64,000 nt of DNA from Ensifer adhaerens (GCF_002940685.1 NZ_PNFP01000019.1:62001-126000), one strand, 5' to 3'; counted from the first letter of the stretch, positions 52,854 through 61,985 are shown. The notes: a model not told the origin generated them from the sequence alone. A program made the numbers and translations.

Positions 52854-53834
52854 ATGTCGAGCGAGACGCAGATCCATGTTTTCGAGAACGAGGCCCGTTG
52901 TAGCTATCGTGGGGAGACCTATCGCGTACGCGATAACGGTGCGGTGTTCCGAACCGCGTTAGAGGGAAAACGGCGCCGGCCACTCGATGAGATCTGGACG
53001 TTTGGTGTGCAAAGCGCAAGCGATGCCTACATGGCAATCTCGGCTCATAAAGTTCACCGGATTGTCGCAACGGCTTTTCACGGCGAGCAACCGAGTAAAG
53101 GTCATGTTGTCGATCACGTCGATACAAACCGCTGCAACAACCGTCCCGAGAATTTGCGCTGGGTTACGAGACTTGAAAACATCCTCCTCAATCCGATCAC
53201 AGCGAAGCGCGTGGAGTTGCTTTACGGTAGCATCGAGGAGTTTCTTGCTGATCCGGCTAATCCGAAGAACGGCAAACTCGCGCAGGATTGGGAATGGATG
53301 CGAACGGTCTCATTGACGGAGGCAGAGTATAGCCGCAAGCGCCTGCTCGCTTGGGCGCAATCTGACCGCCCCGCAGGCAAAGGCACTCTCGGTGAATGGA
53401 TCTTCGGTAGGTCGGCAGCCCCCATAGAAGCGCCATTACCGGAATTCGTTCTGTCGAAAACTCCGGGTGCTGTTCAGCGCAAGTGGAGAGTCCCAGCCGA
53501 GTTTCCGTTATGCCCCGAAACAACCGATGGGACGCCGTTGGCTACCTACTACGAGCGCTTGCAGCAGGGTACGATCGTTGCCATTTCGCCTTATGGCGTC
53601 ACCAAGGTTGGCAAAGCCGCTACGTCCTCGGACGGCGAACGCCTTCTCATTCTTGGAGAACACGGCCCTGATGCGATCAAACCTTGGTCACTTACGCAGG
53701 TGACGTTTGAGGACGGCAGGTTTGTGCATGAAAGCCAAGGCACCTTTTTCACTGGCGAGGGCGCCGAGAAACATTTCGTGCTGGCGCAAGGCCTACCCTG
53801 GGAGGAGGGTGATACGTTTGATGACTTCACCTGA
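52854..53834 (+). CDS. HNH endonuclease-like protein
   Basis: A 326-residue protein. Residues of about 15-110 have the layout of an HNH homing-type nuclease (YRVRDNGAVFR, AHKVHRIVATAFHG, then HVVDHVDTNRCNNRPENLRWVTRLEN with His88, Asp90 and Asn100). The C-terminal 200 residues are unassigned; they include LPEFVLSKTPGAVQRKWRVPAEFPLCPE and IVAISPYGVTKVGKA. I chose the second ATG (52854) because GGAG is 6 bases upstream. It is 51 bp after the WYL regulator and may be co-transcribed. It could be a nuclease effector or an HNH-bearing mobile gene; the long C-terminus argues for more than a selfish nuclease. Confidence 0.8.
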   Translation: MSSETQIHVFENEARCSYRGETYRVRDNGAVFRTALEGKRRRPLDEIWTFGVQSASDAYMAISAHKVHRIVATAFHGEQPSKGHVVDHVDTNRCNNRPENLRWVTRLENILLNPITAKRVELLYGSIEEFLADPANPKNGKLAQDWEWMRTVSLTEAEYSRKRLLAWAQSDRPAGKGTLGEWIFGRSAAPIEAPLPEFVLSKTPGAVQRKWRVPAEFPLCPETTDGTPLATYYERLQQGTIVAISPYGVTKVGKAATSSDGERLLILGEHGPDAIKPWSLTQVTFEDGRFVHESQGTFFTGEGAEKHFVLAQGLPWEEGDTFDDFT

Positions 53835-54159
53835 GCCCAACTGAAAAGTGTCGACGGTTCGATTCCGCTCAAGGCGTAAGATCGGAGACATCCGGACAGA
53901 GCGGCATGTTGCCGGCTTCCAGTCTTCTCAGGCGGATGGTGCCAGTTGGGGCCGTCCACATACGGCTGCTTCTCGCGCCCTTATTGTACACAGGCCTTCA
54001 GGCGGGTTGTTTTATCCGCCGCCATTTGCACCGTAATGGCTGGCCGAGTGCCGCCCACCGAACAAATCGTGCCGGCTCAGAACGATATGGTGTGAATTGA
54101 GTAAGATTCAATTTGTCGTTTAAACTGTGGAGGTGCCATAGTCGTTGCTTGGGGGAACT
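53835..54159. other. Promoter region of the Sir2-HerA operon
   Basis: 325 bp without a gene. It must contain the promoter of the downstream three-gene operon; AT-rich sequence around 54098-54125 is the most likely place. No operator repeat is evident. Confidence 0.4.
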
Positions 54160-55380
54160 ATGCCAAGCGAGATCGTACACAATCCTGACCAATACATGAC
54201 CGCGCTCCGTGCGATTATAGCCGGAGGCCGAAAGAGGATCGGACTGCTTTTGGGCGCCGGCGCTTCGGCAGGAATGAAGAAAACAGATGGGACCTACCCT
54301 CTGATACCGGCGGTCGCCGGTTTGACCAAACTTGTCCTCGATGAACTCGAGATAGAATATGGGAAGCAGATCGCCGAGCTTAAGAAGGAGCTCGCGCCCA
54401 AGGACGACATCGAGACGCTCCTGTCCAGGATTCGGTCGCTCGCGAAGGTGATAGGGCCGGCCAAGATCCATGACTTGGACGGACCAGGATATGCGCAGTT
54501 TGGCGAGCGCGTGTGCGAGGAGATCGGGAAGGTCGTTACAGTCACCTTGCCCGAGAGCAACTCGGCCTACAGCGACATCGTGACCTGGATCACAGGTGCC
54601 GGTCGTGATCATCCTATCGAGATCTTCACGACGAACTACGATCTGCTGCTCGAGGAAGCGCTCGAGCGCGTGCGCGCGCCGTACTTCGACGGCTTCACGG
54701 GTGGTCGTGAGCCTTTCTTCGACCCGGTCACGGTCTCCAACAACGACCTACCTGCAAGATGGACGCGTCTCTGGAAGTTGCACGGGTCGCTAGGGTGGTG
54801 CTCTAACGGCAAGGAAGAGGTGATCCGCTCCGGAAAGGACAACGCCCGGCATCTCGTCTTCCCCGAGCACCTCAAGTACGAGCAGACCCAAAAGGCACCT
54901 TACGCAGCGCTTCTTGACAGGCTGCGCGCCTTCCTCGCGACGCCGGACACTCTGCTGATTTCGATCGGGTTCTCGTTCGCTGACGCTCATATCTCAGCAC
55001 GAATCGATGAGGGACTCGCGTCGAACCCATCCGCGAGCGTGTTCGCGTTCCAGTTCCAGAAACTCGCCAACGAGACTTGTGCTAGAGAGCTCGGTCGCCG
55101 GCTACCTAACTTCAGCGTCTACGCTCGTGACGCGGCGTTGGTGAATGGGTCGGAGGGCCCGTGGCGCGTGCCTTCGGAGCTTCCCTCAAAGGACTGGGGA
55201 CCGATCCGGTCCTCTTACTGGTCGGAGCCTCAAGGTGGCGGCCAGCATGAGTTTACGCTCGGGGCAATCGAGCCGTTTGCGCGTTTCTTCTCCGCGTCGC
55301 GTTCCACGCAGGTCTTCGTTACATCGGCCGCACCCGCTGCGGCGGACGTTTCGGCCGCATCCGCCTCCACGGTAGCGTGA
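54160..55380 (+). CDS. SIR2-family NAD-hydrolase-like defence protein
   Basis: A 406-residue protein with a SIR2 domain. The NAD-binding GAGAS is at residues 32-36 (IGLLLGAGASAGM), the FTTNYDLLLEEAL motif gives Asn159 and Asp161, and the catalytic His is probably His208 in LWKLHGSLGW. DTLLISIGFSFADAHISARI is the standard late Rossmann element of SIR2-like defence proteins. The C-terminus is Ala/Ser-rich. Start ATG at 54160 has GGGGG upstream. It overlaps herA. SIR2 proteins paired with HerA deplete NAD+ on phage infection in characterised systems, so the same is expected here. Confidence 0.92.
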   Translation: MPSEIVHNPDQYMTALRAIIAGGRKRIGLLLGAGASAGMKKTDGTYPLIPAVAGLTKLVLDELEIEYGKQIAELKKELAPKDDIETLLSRIRSLAKVIGPAKIHDLDGPGYAQFGERVCEEIGKVVTVTLPESNSAYSDIVTWITGAGRDHPIEIFTTNYDLLLEEALERVRAPYFDGFTGGREPFFDPVTVSNNDLPARWTRLWKLHGSLGWCSNGKEEVIRSGKDNARHLVFPEHLKYEQTQKAPYAALLDRLRAFLATPDTLLISIGFSFADAHISARIDEGLASNPSASVFAFQFQKLANETCARELGRRLPNFSVYARDAALVNGSEGPWRVPSELPSKDWGPIRSSYWSEPQGGGQHEFTLGAIEPFARFFSASRSTQVFVTSAAPAAADVSAASASTVA

Positions 55381-57164
55381 TGAGCGCACCAACGCTTCTC
55401 GGTCACGTTGGAGCCGTGGCGGGCGCGACGATCAATGTGCGACAGTTCGAGGGGACTGCCTCTGGTATCGCTATCATTGGTGGTCGCAGTTACCGTATCG
55501 GCCAGGTCGGCAGCTTCGTCCGCATCCCGCAGGGCTATCACGACCTGTACGGTATCATCTCCGACGTCGGTGCTACGGCCACCCCTGAGACGCTGGTGGA
55601 TAGCGGGGCCAGAGGGGACCGCTGGATCAAGGTGCAGCTCGTTGGTGAGGTCCTAGAAGCGACCTTCGAGCGTGGGATCAGCCAGTATCCTGCGATTAAC
55701 GACCAGGTGCATCTCGTCGTCGAGGAGGATCTCGCCCGCATCTACGGGACCACTGACACGGGGCAGGTCACCATCGGTAGACTGTCTGGGGCAGAAAGCA
55801 TCCCCGTCCGTGTCGATCTGGACAAGCTAGTGACGCGCCACTCCGCGGTATTGGGGTCGACTGGCGCTGGCAAGTCGACGACGGTCACAAGCCTGCTGCG
55901 CTCCCTTTCGGTTGGCCAGGGTGACCACTCCAGCTTTCCAAATGCACGGGTGCTCTTGATGGACATCCACGGCGAGTACGGCCGCGCGCTTGGCGAGGTC
56001 GCCAAAGTCTTCCGCGTGAACCCGCTTGAGAATGAGGAACGCCTCTATGTTCCCTATTGGGCACTCGATCTGGAGGACCTGTTGACGTTCCTGCTCGGCA
56101 AGACCGAGGAGAAGGCGCTAACGGCGATTCAGGACCGCATTCTCAGAGCGAAAACTGCAGTCTTGGCCCAGATGAATTGTCCCGGCGTCGATGCCAACTC
56201 GTTGACCGCGGGCAGCCCTCTGCCGTTCAGCCTGAAATCGCTTTGGTTCCACCTGATCGACCCGGAAATTAAGACCTGGATAGAGAACACTCAGCAGACT
56301 TCGGCTCAAACCGCTCAGGGCGATGCTGAAACACTTACGGCGCCTACCTATCCGTTGCCCGGTCAAGGCAGCACGTCGCCGTTCGCAAACAAAACGAACG
56401 TGCTGTCGATCCGGCGACAGCTCGAACAGCTTAGGTCAAGGCTACTGGATCGACAGTACGATTTCATGCTCCATCCTGGACCATGGGAGCCGAGCCTCAA
56501 CGGGGTTCCGCAGAACGACCTGCCCCAATTGCTCGAGAGTTGGCTCGGGCACGATCGGCCGATCACAGTGCTGGATCTGTCGGGTGTGCCGAGCTCGATC
56601 CTTATGCGCCTAATTGGAGGCATCCTGAACATCATTTACGAGGCTCTCTTCTGGAGCCGTGAGATGCCCGAGGGTGGGCGAGCGCGTCCCCTGCTGGTAG
56701 TTTTGGAGGAGGCACATCGCTACCTGGGCCGGGACGATGCCAACCTTGCGCGGGATGCCGTCCAGCGCATTGTTAAAGAGGGTCGCAAGTTTGGCCTCGG
56801 CGCGATGATCGTGAGCCAGCGCCCATCCGAGATCGACGAGACCATTCTCTCCCAGTGCGGCACGTTCTTCTCGCTGCGCCTGTCGAACTCGTCGGACCGC
56901 AGCAAGGTTCAGGCTGCCCTGCCTGACAGTTTGAGCGGCATCGTGGACAGCTTGCCGGTGCTTCGTACGGGCGAAGCTGTGATCACCGGCGAGGCTGCCA
57001 AGCTGCCTGTGCGATGCAGGATCACGCTTCCCGAGGAAGGCAAGCGGCCCGCCAGCGAGGATCCGCGCGTTGCTCAAAACTGGAGTAAGGAACGCAGCGG
57101 CGAGAATTACGTGAACGTCACGGCTGCATGGCGATCCCAGAACCCACGATGGACGGAGGAATGA
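55380..57164 (+). CDS. HerA-family ATPase of the Sir2-HerA system
   Basis: A hexameric FtsK/HerA translocase, 594 residues. An N-terminal HAS-barrel-like region (residues 1-140, with GHVGAVAGATINVRQ and YRIGQVGSFVRIP) precedes Walker A GSTGAGKSTTV (159-169), a RecA core, and Walker B LLVVLEEAHRYL near residue 440. SQRPSEIDETILSQCGTFFSLRLSN and an arginine-bearing end are typical of HerA. The ATG at 55380 overlaps the sir2 stop (TGATG), so the two are translationally coupled. In known Sir2-HerA systems the ATPase assembles with SIR2 into a large complex. Confidence 0.94.
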   Translation: MSAPTLLGHVGAVAGATINVRQFEGTASGIAIIGGRSYRIGQVGSFVRIPQGYHDLYGIISDVGATATPETLVDSGARGDRWIKVQLVGEVLEATFERGISQYPAINDQVHLVVEEDLARIYGTTDTGQVTIGRLSGAESIPVRVDLDKLVTRHSAVLGSTGAGKSTTVTSLLRSLSVGQGDHSSFPNARVLLMDIHGEYGRALGEVAKVFRVNPLENEERLYVPYWALDLEDLLTFLLGKTEEKALTAIQDRILRAKTAVLAQMNCPGVDANSLTAGSPLPFSLKSLWFHLIDPEIKTWIENTQQTSAQTAQGDAETLTAPTYPLPGQGSTSPFANKTNVLSIRRQLEQLRSRLLDRQYDFMLHPGPWEPSLNGVPQNDLPQLLESWLGHDRPITVLDLSGVPSSILMRLIGGILNIIYEALFWSREMPEGGRARPLLVVLEEAHRYLGRDDANLARDAVQRIVKEGRKFGLGAMIVSQRPSEIDETILSQCGTFFSLRLSNSSDRSKVQAALPDSLSGIVDSLPVLRTGEAVITGEAAKLPVRCRITLPEEGKRPASEDPRVAQNWSKERSGENYVNVTAAWRSQNPRWTEE

Positions 57165-57377
57165 ATGGAACGACATCCAGTAAGCTCGTCGAGTTTGGCT
57201 TCAGTGGGCTATGCTCCTGATTCAGAGACACTTGAGGTGGAGTTCGTCGCCACCGGCAAGGTTTACGAATACTACAACGTCCCCCAGTTCATGTACGATC
57301 GGCTGGTGGAGGCCTCCTCTATCGGACAGTTCTTCAATGCCGAGATCAGGAACGCCTATCCCTGCAACCCGATCTGA
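57165..57377 (+). CDS. KTSC-domain small protein
   Basis: A 70-residue protein that is almost entirely one KTSC domain: SSSLASVGYAPDSETLEVEF, then GKVYEYYNVPQFMYDRLVEASSIGQFFNAEIRNAYPC. The ATG follows the herA TGA directly, and GGAGG lies 5 bases upstream inside herA, so it is the third gene of the operon. KTSC is a small RNA-polymerase- or nucleic-acid-linked domain of poorly known role, often found with mobile and defence genes. It may modulate Sir2-HerA or be a passenger. Confidence 0.88.
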   Translation: MERHPVSSSSLASVGYAPDSETLEVEFVATGKVYEYYNVPQFMYDRLVEASSIGQFFNAEIRNAYPCNPI

Positions 57378-57646
57378 TCAGCCAAGTCCGGCCGATCCGG
57401 TCGAGCGGCAATCTTTGAAGCTTCGCCAATGGCACTCTGGGTTTTCGGGGTCGGCGCGTCAGGCGCTCCCTCTCAACGTCATGCCCGTGCTCGCTACACG
57501 CGTCTGAACGCGAAAGGATAGAGAGTTCGACTTTAAAGAGACCAACAAATAACAACAGAGCAAAATAGACGGCTGCTTGCATGTCGCGAATAGGCAAGTC
57601 AACTCCCTATGACTCGGAGGACTTGAATTTCCGAGACCGCCTTGAA
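57378..57646. other. Intergenic region between KTSC gene and convergent hypothetical gene
   Basis: 270 bp without a supported gene. No clear terminator hairpin was found. Confidence 0.35.
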
Positions 57647-58327
57647 CTACGGGCCGCAATCAGAGGCTAAGGCGTGCCGCAGCGCGGTGACACCGGGGCT
57701 CTGTAGCAACAACCATGCAGTCCCAAGAGTCTCCATGAACACCACAGACATACCATCGCCGCGAACCCGCAGTCCGCGCCCAACATCGGTCAGCCTATTG
57801 TCGATCGCGTCGAACTTGGTGCGGGAACTATGGTGGTGGGCCCCGCCGCATCTGTTAGCGACATAGCGGATGAGTGTCGCGCGATCGACGATCTCACCGG
57901 CAAACCCCAAACAAGGCGTAGCGAGAAACTTGGTGAACTTCAGCGCTATCACCGGCGGACGACTGGGCGACGCCTTCACGTTTTCTTCAAACTGCTGACG
58001 GTGAGGACTTTCGCGCCCGGAAGCACGATAAGCATAATAAGCCTCGGTTACATGACCATCATAAGGATAGCCGCCTGCGGCGAACACAATCGCCTGTGTC
58101 AGCGGAGTTCCGGTGAAGTCGGGGACATCGACTTCCACGGCAATTCCGAGCTCATGAGCAACGGCGCCCAGCGCGTTGTCGTCCATCAGAAAGCGCAACG
58201 CGATGCTGGCATAGATTGCCTCGTCTTCCCGTGGCGCACTCGGTGCGGTCGATCGTACGAGTTGATCGATGTGTATCCGCACAACCTGACGCCTTTCGAT
58301 CAGAACGTCTTGCAAAAAAATCTCCAT
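57647..58327 (-). CDS. Hypothetical protein next to the Sir2-HerA operon
   Basis: About 226 residues from the ATG at 58327; the frame can extend to a TTG at 58354. Protein-like segments include FLQDVLIERRQVVRIHIDQLVRS, IYASIALRFLMDDNALGAVAHELGI, ALKFTKFLATPCLGFAGEIVDRATLIRYVANRCGGAHHHSSR and the C-terminal MSVVFMETLGTAWLLLQSPGV. The conserved-looking ATLIRYVANRCGGAHHH resembles a segment in uncharacterised proteins of accessory regions, but I cannot name it. It converges on the KTSC gene and ends about 270 bp from it. No ribosome site stands out. Confidence 0.6.
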   Translation of the reverse strand: MEIFLQDVLIERRQVVRIHIDQLVRSTAPSAPREDEAIYASIALRFLMDDNALGAVAHELGIAVEVDVPDFTGTPLTQAIVFAAGGYPYDGHVTEAYYAYRASGRESPHRQQFEENVKASPSRPPVIALKFTKFLATPCLGFAGEIVDRATLIRYVANRCGGAHHHSSRTKFDAIDNRLTDVGRGLRVRGDGMSVVFMETLGTAWLLLQSPGVTALRHALASDCGP

Positions 58328-58763
58328 AACGCGGCGAGGTTGTCGATGCTTCAAATGCTACTAACAGAGTCTGCTATTGGAATGTAGCGTCGTGAACAAC
58401 TGCGTTTGGTTTGAAGGCGCAAACCCGCCGCCCCTGTCCAACGAATTGATTGTCCGCTTCGGACTACCAAAACCTGTCCGTGGCCCAAGTGGCCAGTGAT
58501 TGAAGGACCGTTAGAGGGCTGGTTGCTAGGATGTTCACGTTCTGGGCTCACAAGATCGCATAATGTATCGACTGGCACGCGCTCTGCTTGTTTTGTGCAT
58601 GTAGCGGGTCGGAGGCCTTTGGGATTGCCACCCATTGCCAGCGTAGGGCGCGTCATCGTTCATAACATCAGGTTATCAAGTACCGAAGTATTTGTGCCAT
58701 TGACCGTGAGGAGATGTATTTCAGAATCTGGGCTCGAACGGAACGCAATCATGGGAGGATGAA
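58328..58763. other. Intergenic region upstream of the binding-protein gene
   Basis: About 435 bp between divergent genes, marking the change from defence genes to metabolism. It must hold the promoter of the binding-protein gene. GGGAGG at its right end is that gene's ribosome site. No other structure was recognised. Confidence 0.4.
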
Positions 58764-59624
58764 ATGAACCGTACTCGAAGAGCACTGACCGTCACGGCAT
58801 TTGCGCTGGCCTTGTCGTTCGGCCCAGGCGCTGCAAATATCGCATCAGCCGAGAGCCTGGATGCGAAGGGTCACAACGAAGGCCTGACGATCGCTTTTTA
58901 TAGCTACCGCCCGAATGCCTATCTCAACGAGGCCGGGGACTTGGTGGGAACTGATCCGGAGACAGTTCGTGCCGTTCTGGAGGACATGGGCCTAAAAATC
59001 GCAGATATGGTGGATACTGATTGGGGTAATCTTGTTCCCGGCCTGAACGCAGGGCGCTTCGATATCGTCGCGGCGGGAATGTACGTCACTCCGGACCGCT
59101 GTAAGCAGGTCGCCTTCTCGGAGCCATATCTCGGCTTTTCGCAAGCGATGGCTATCCCGAAAGGCAATTCGAACGGCTTGCAGTCCATTGAAGACCTGGC
59201 GGCGAAGGGACTAAAGGTCGCTGTCATCGCGGGAAGCGCGCAGGTGGGATACGCCGCAGATGCCGGTGTGCTGGAGGCGAACGTCATGCAAGTCCCCGAT
59301 ACCGCGACTGGCGCTGCGGCACTGCGGGCGGGACGTGTCGATGCACTCTACGTCGACGCACCCGGGATCAGGGCCCTGGTCGATTCCGTTCCCGAACGCG
59401 ACCTGGAGATGACCAAGCCGTTTGACACCGTCAAGGGTCGTGTCGTGATGCCGCATGGCGCCTTTGCTTTCCGCCAGACCGACGCGGAATTTGTAAAGGC
59501 GTTCAACGTGTCCCTGAAAAAGCGACTGGCGAGCTCTGAACAAGTGGAGATGCTCAAGCGCAATGGTCTCTCTGCCGACGAAATGCCGCGGTTTTCCACC
59601 GAGAACCTGTGCGCCGGCAAGTGA
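58764..59624 (+). CDS. Periplasmic amino-acid-type binding protein (EhuB-like)
   Basis: Substrate-binding protein of a polar amino-acid/ectoine-type ABC transporter, 286 residues. The signal peptide ends ASA-E at residues 29/30. The mature protein shows the family pattern: LTIAFYSYRPNAYLNEAGDLVGTDPETVRAVLEDMG, FDIVAAGMYVTPDRCKQVAFSEPYL (type 3 solute-binding signature) and GLKVAVIAGSAQVGYAADAGV. Similarity in style to EhuB (ectoine/hydroxyectoine binding) is my impression, not a proof of ligand. The ATG has GGGAGG upstream. The permease and ATPase genes are not in the window and may lie further right or elsewhere. The LysR gene converges on it. Confidence 0.88.
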   Translation: MNRTRRALTVTAFALALSFGPGAANIASAESLDAKGHNEGLTIAFYSYRPNAYLNEAGDLVGTDPETVRAVLEDMGLKIADMVDTDWGNLVPGLNAGRFDIVAAGMYVTPDRCKQVAFSEPYLGFSQAMAIPKGNSNGLQSIEDLAAKGLKVAVIAGSAQVGYAADAGVLEANVMQVPDTATGAAALRAGRVDALYVDAPGIRALVDSVPERDLEMTKPFDTVKGRVVMPHGAFAFRQTDAEFVKAFNVSLKKRLASSEQVEMLKRNGLSADEMPRFSTENLCAGK

Positions 59625-59779
59625 GTTCATGACGCATGCCGTCGGCGCGGCGGCATGCGTTCCAACATCCGGGTGAAGTCTCCCGCGTCGTTTTCGCCAG
59701 CTCCGTATTTGGACGGAGCAACGTCTCGGCTCGGGACGACAGCTTTTCAGCAGTCTGAAGCCGCGAGCCAGCGCCGGCA

Positions 59780-60739
59780 TCATGGCCGCCACAGCAGCTC
59801 TTTGTTTTCCAGCATGGCCTGACATTGCTGCCGCGTGTCTTCGGCGCAGTCGCGCAGCCATGAGAGAACGTCAACGAACGCTCGGTTTTCCAGCCAGGTC
59901 CGGTCATAAACGAAATGGAAGCCGAAATTCGAGTTCACGGTCAGCTCGGTGATGCGGACCAGCGAGCCTTCCGCGAGCGCCTCCCTAACGAAGTGGATCG
60001 CACCAACGGCCACGCCTTGCCCGGAGCGGCACGCCCGCAACAGCATCTCATAGTCATTGATGAATTGAGGCCGCTTCGTCGTCAGGCTGTCGATGCCGAA
60101 GTGTTCTCCCCATTTGCGCCACTCCATCCACGGGTCGATAAAATTCGGGATCTGCACGAGAGGCAGGCGGCTAAAAAGCTCTGCTGGGTCGGCGCTTCGG
60201 ATCTCCTTGAGCAGGAGCGGATGGCAGGTCGGAAAGTAGACGTCGCGGAACAACAGCTCCGACTTCATTCCCGGCCAATTTCCATCTCCATACAGTATCG
60301 CGATGGTTGGTCGCTCGTTGTCGATTGCGGCGTTGTTGTCCGATGCCTGTATGTCGATAAGGACGTCGGGAAATGCGCGCTGCAGCTCGATGACGGCTGG
60401 AATGAGGAAGGTCGAAATCAGAATCGGCTGCGATTGAAGCTTTATGACCTTGTCGCGCGTTCCCTCGACGATTTGGTCCACTGCAGCAATGATTTGCTGG
60501 AAGGATCCACTTGTGGCCTCGAACAGGATCCGCCCCTGCTCGGTCAATTGAACCTTGTTGCCACGGCGAATGAACAGGGGCCGGCCGATATGGGCCTCGA
60601 GATTGCGGATCTGCCGGCTTATTGCGGGCTGGCTGACGTTCAATTCGTCCGCGGCTTTGCTGAAATTCAAATGCCTGCCTGCCGTCTCGAAAGCAATGAT
60701 CGCTGATGGTGTGCCGACGGCTGAACGCAAGTTTTTCAT
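59780..60739 (-). CDS. LysR-family transcriptional regulator
   Basis: A 319-residue LysR regulator. The N-terminal helix-turn-helix is IIAFETAGRHLNFSKAADELNVSQPAISRQIRNLEAHIGRPLFIRRGNKVQLTEQG. The C-terminal effector domain has LQSQPILISTFLIPAVIELQRAFPDVLIDIQ and LPLVQIPNFIDPWMEWRKW, a variant close to GcvA-type regulators. It is divergent from the RidA-oxidase-racemase genes with a 125-bp gap, the usual arrangement for a LysR activator and its target operon. It converges on the binding-protein gene. The effector is probably the catabolic substrate. Confidence 0.92.
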   Translation of the reverse strand: MKNLRSAVGTPSAIIAFETAGRHLNFSKAADELNVSQPAISRQIRNLEAHIGRPLFIRRGNKVQLTEQGRILFEATSGSFQQIIAAVDQIVEGTRDKVIKLQSQPILISTFLIPAVIELQRAFPDVLIDIQASDNNAAIDNERPTIAILYGDGNWPGMKSELLFRDVYFPTCHPLLLKEIRSADPAELFSRLPLVQIPNFIDPWMEWRKWGEHFGIDSLTTKRPQFINDYEMLLRACRSGQGVAVGAIHFVREALAEGSLVRITELTVNSNFGFHFVYDRTWLENRAFVDVLSWLRDCAEDTRQQCQAMLENKELLWRP

Positions 60740-60864
60740 AACTTGAATTTAGGGACGCGCCGATTTTTTTGTCAATGGTGGGGTTGCGTGAGGCGATGCA
60801 TCTTGTGCGCACCGAAACGGCGGGCGGGCGATGGTGGCCACGCCCCGGGTAGAGAACAGGATTG

Positions 60865-61974
60865 ATGATGCGATCGTTCATCCCATTTGGCGACCCCTGG
60901 AAACTGGAGATCCAGGTTCCTTACTCTCTGCTCGTCAGTGATCGGGAGCTTTCCTGGACCTGTGGCCAGGTCCCGCTGGACGGAGCTTCGAATGTTCTGG
61001 CGCCCAACGATCTGCTCGGTCAGACGCGCGTCGTTTGCGATCACATCGAGGCGATCCTGGGAAAGAACGGAATTCCACTCAGCGCCATCGGAAAACTCGT
61101 TCTTTATTATGTGCAGCGGGAAGCCGACGATGCAGCTCGGATGATGGCCTGCTGCCGTGAACGCTTCGGCACCCGTCCGGTGCTGGTTCCGATCGCTGTT
61201 CCCTACTTCTACTATGACGGAATGCTGATCGAGGCCGATGCTTTCGGCGGTGCTGCCGATGGTGCGACTTACGAACATTCGCGCGACGGGGCACTGGTCA
61301 AGATTGTCGACGCGGGTGAACTCTCGTGGGTTGGCTTGACGATCGATCCCGCCCGGATGACCGAAGGTATCGCTTTGCTGCAATCGGCGCTTGCCGATTT
61401 TGGAATTGCGCCCGACCAGCGCCTTGCCGAACATTGGATGGCGCCACAGGGGAACGCCGGCCGGCTTGCCGATACCCTCTGGCAGGCCAGGCTGATTTCC
61501 GACAAGGGCAGTCTTGTGGAAAGCGCGGACCCGGCTGCCCGCCTGGTCGGAGAGTTGACCTATGTGAGGGGCCGCACGGCAAAGGTTGAGCGAGAAACAA
61601 GGGACATTGGCAATGTCAGGGTCGTCTCACGCCGATCGGGACGGTTCGTTTGGCTGAGCGGACGCTCGCTCGACCCGGAACTGGGACTGGTTCCGCAGAC
61701 AACAAAACTCATGGAAGCGCTTGCCGAGGCGCTGGCTGCTGAAGACATGGACTTCAACTCCGTCGTCAAATCCACGAGCCACTATGTCGGTGGCAGCACG
61801 GCGGATGAACTCTACGAAAACATGATGGTCCGCAACGGCTACTACCAGCGCCCTGGCCCCGCTTCTACCGGGCTGCCGGTATTCCGGCTCGCTGACCAGA
61901 ACAGCCGTATCGCTGTGGATTTTTTGGCGCTTGGCGACCCGACCGTATGCAACAACGCGAATACCTCAACCTGA
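60865..61974 (+). CDS. Tandem RidA (YjgF/Rid) domain protein
   Basis: A 369-residue protein that seems to contain two Rid-type domains in tandem. The first has LSWTCGQVPLDGASNVLAPNDLLGQTRVVCDHIEAILGKNG and ARMMACCRERFGTRPVLVPIAVPYFYYDGMLIEADAFG. The second has RFVWLSGRSLDPELGLVPQTTKLMEALAEALAAEDMDFNSVVKSTSHYVGG. Single-domain RidA proteins are about 130 residues and hydrolyse reactive enamines and imines, so a double-length version beside an amine oxidase fits detoxification or hydrolysis of the imine product. The start is ATG at 60865 (60868 also possible). The oxidase gene follows directly. Confidence 0.8.
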   Translation: MMRSFIPFGDPWKLEIQVPYSLLVSDRELSWTCGQVPLDGASNVLAPNDLLGQTRVVCDHIEAILGKNGIPLSAIGKLVLYYVQREADDAARMMACCRERFGTRPVLVPIAVPYFYYDGMLIEADAFGGAADGATYEHSRDGALVKIVDAGELSWVGLTIDPARMTEGIALLQSALADFGIAPDQRLAEHWMAPQGNAGRLADTLWQARLISDKGSLVESADPAARLVGELTYVRGRTAKVERETRDIGNVRVVSRRSGRFVWLSGRSLDPELGLVPQTTKLMEALAEALAAEDMDFNSVVKSTSHYVGGSTADELYENMMVRNGYYQRPGPASTGLPVFRLADQNSRIAVDFLALGDPTVCNNANTST

Positions 61975-61985
61975 CTGGGACCCCC

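Noticed and set aside
57600-57660. Sequence resembling the 3' half of a tRNA (GGACTTGAATTTCCGAGACC)
   Set aside because: No matching acceptor and anticodon stems can be drawn, so neither a tRNA nor an attachment-site remnant is supported.
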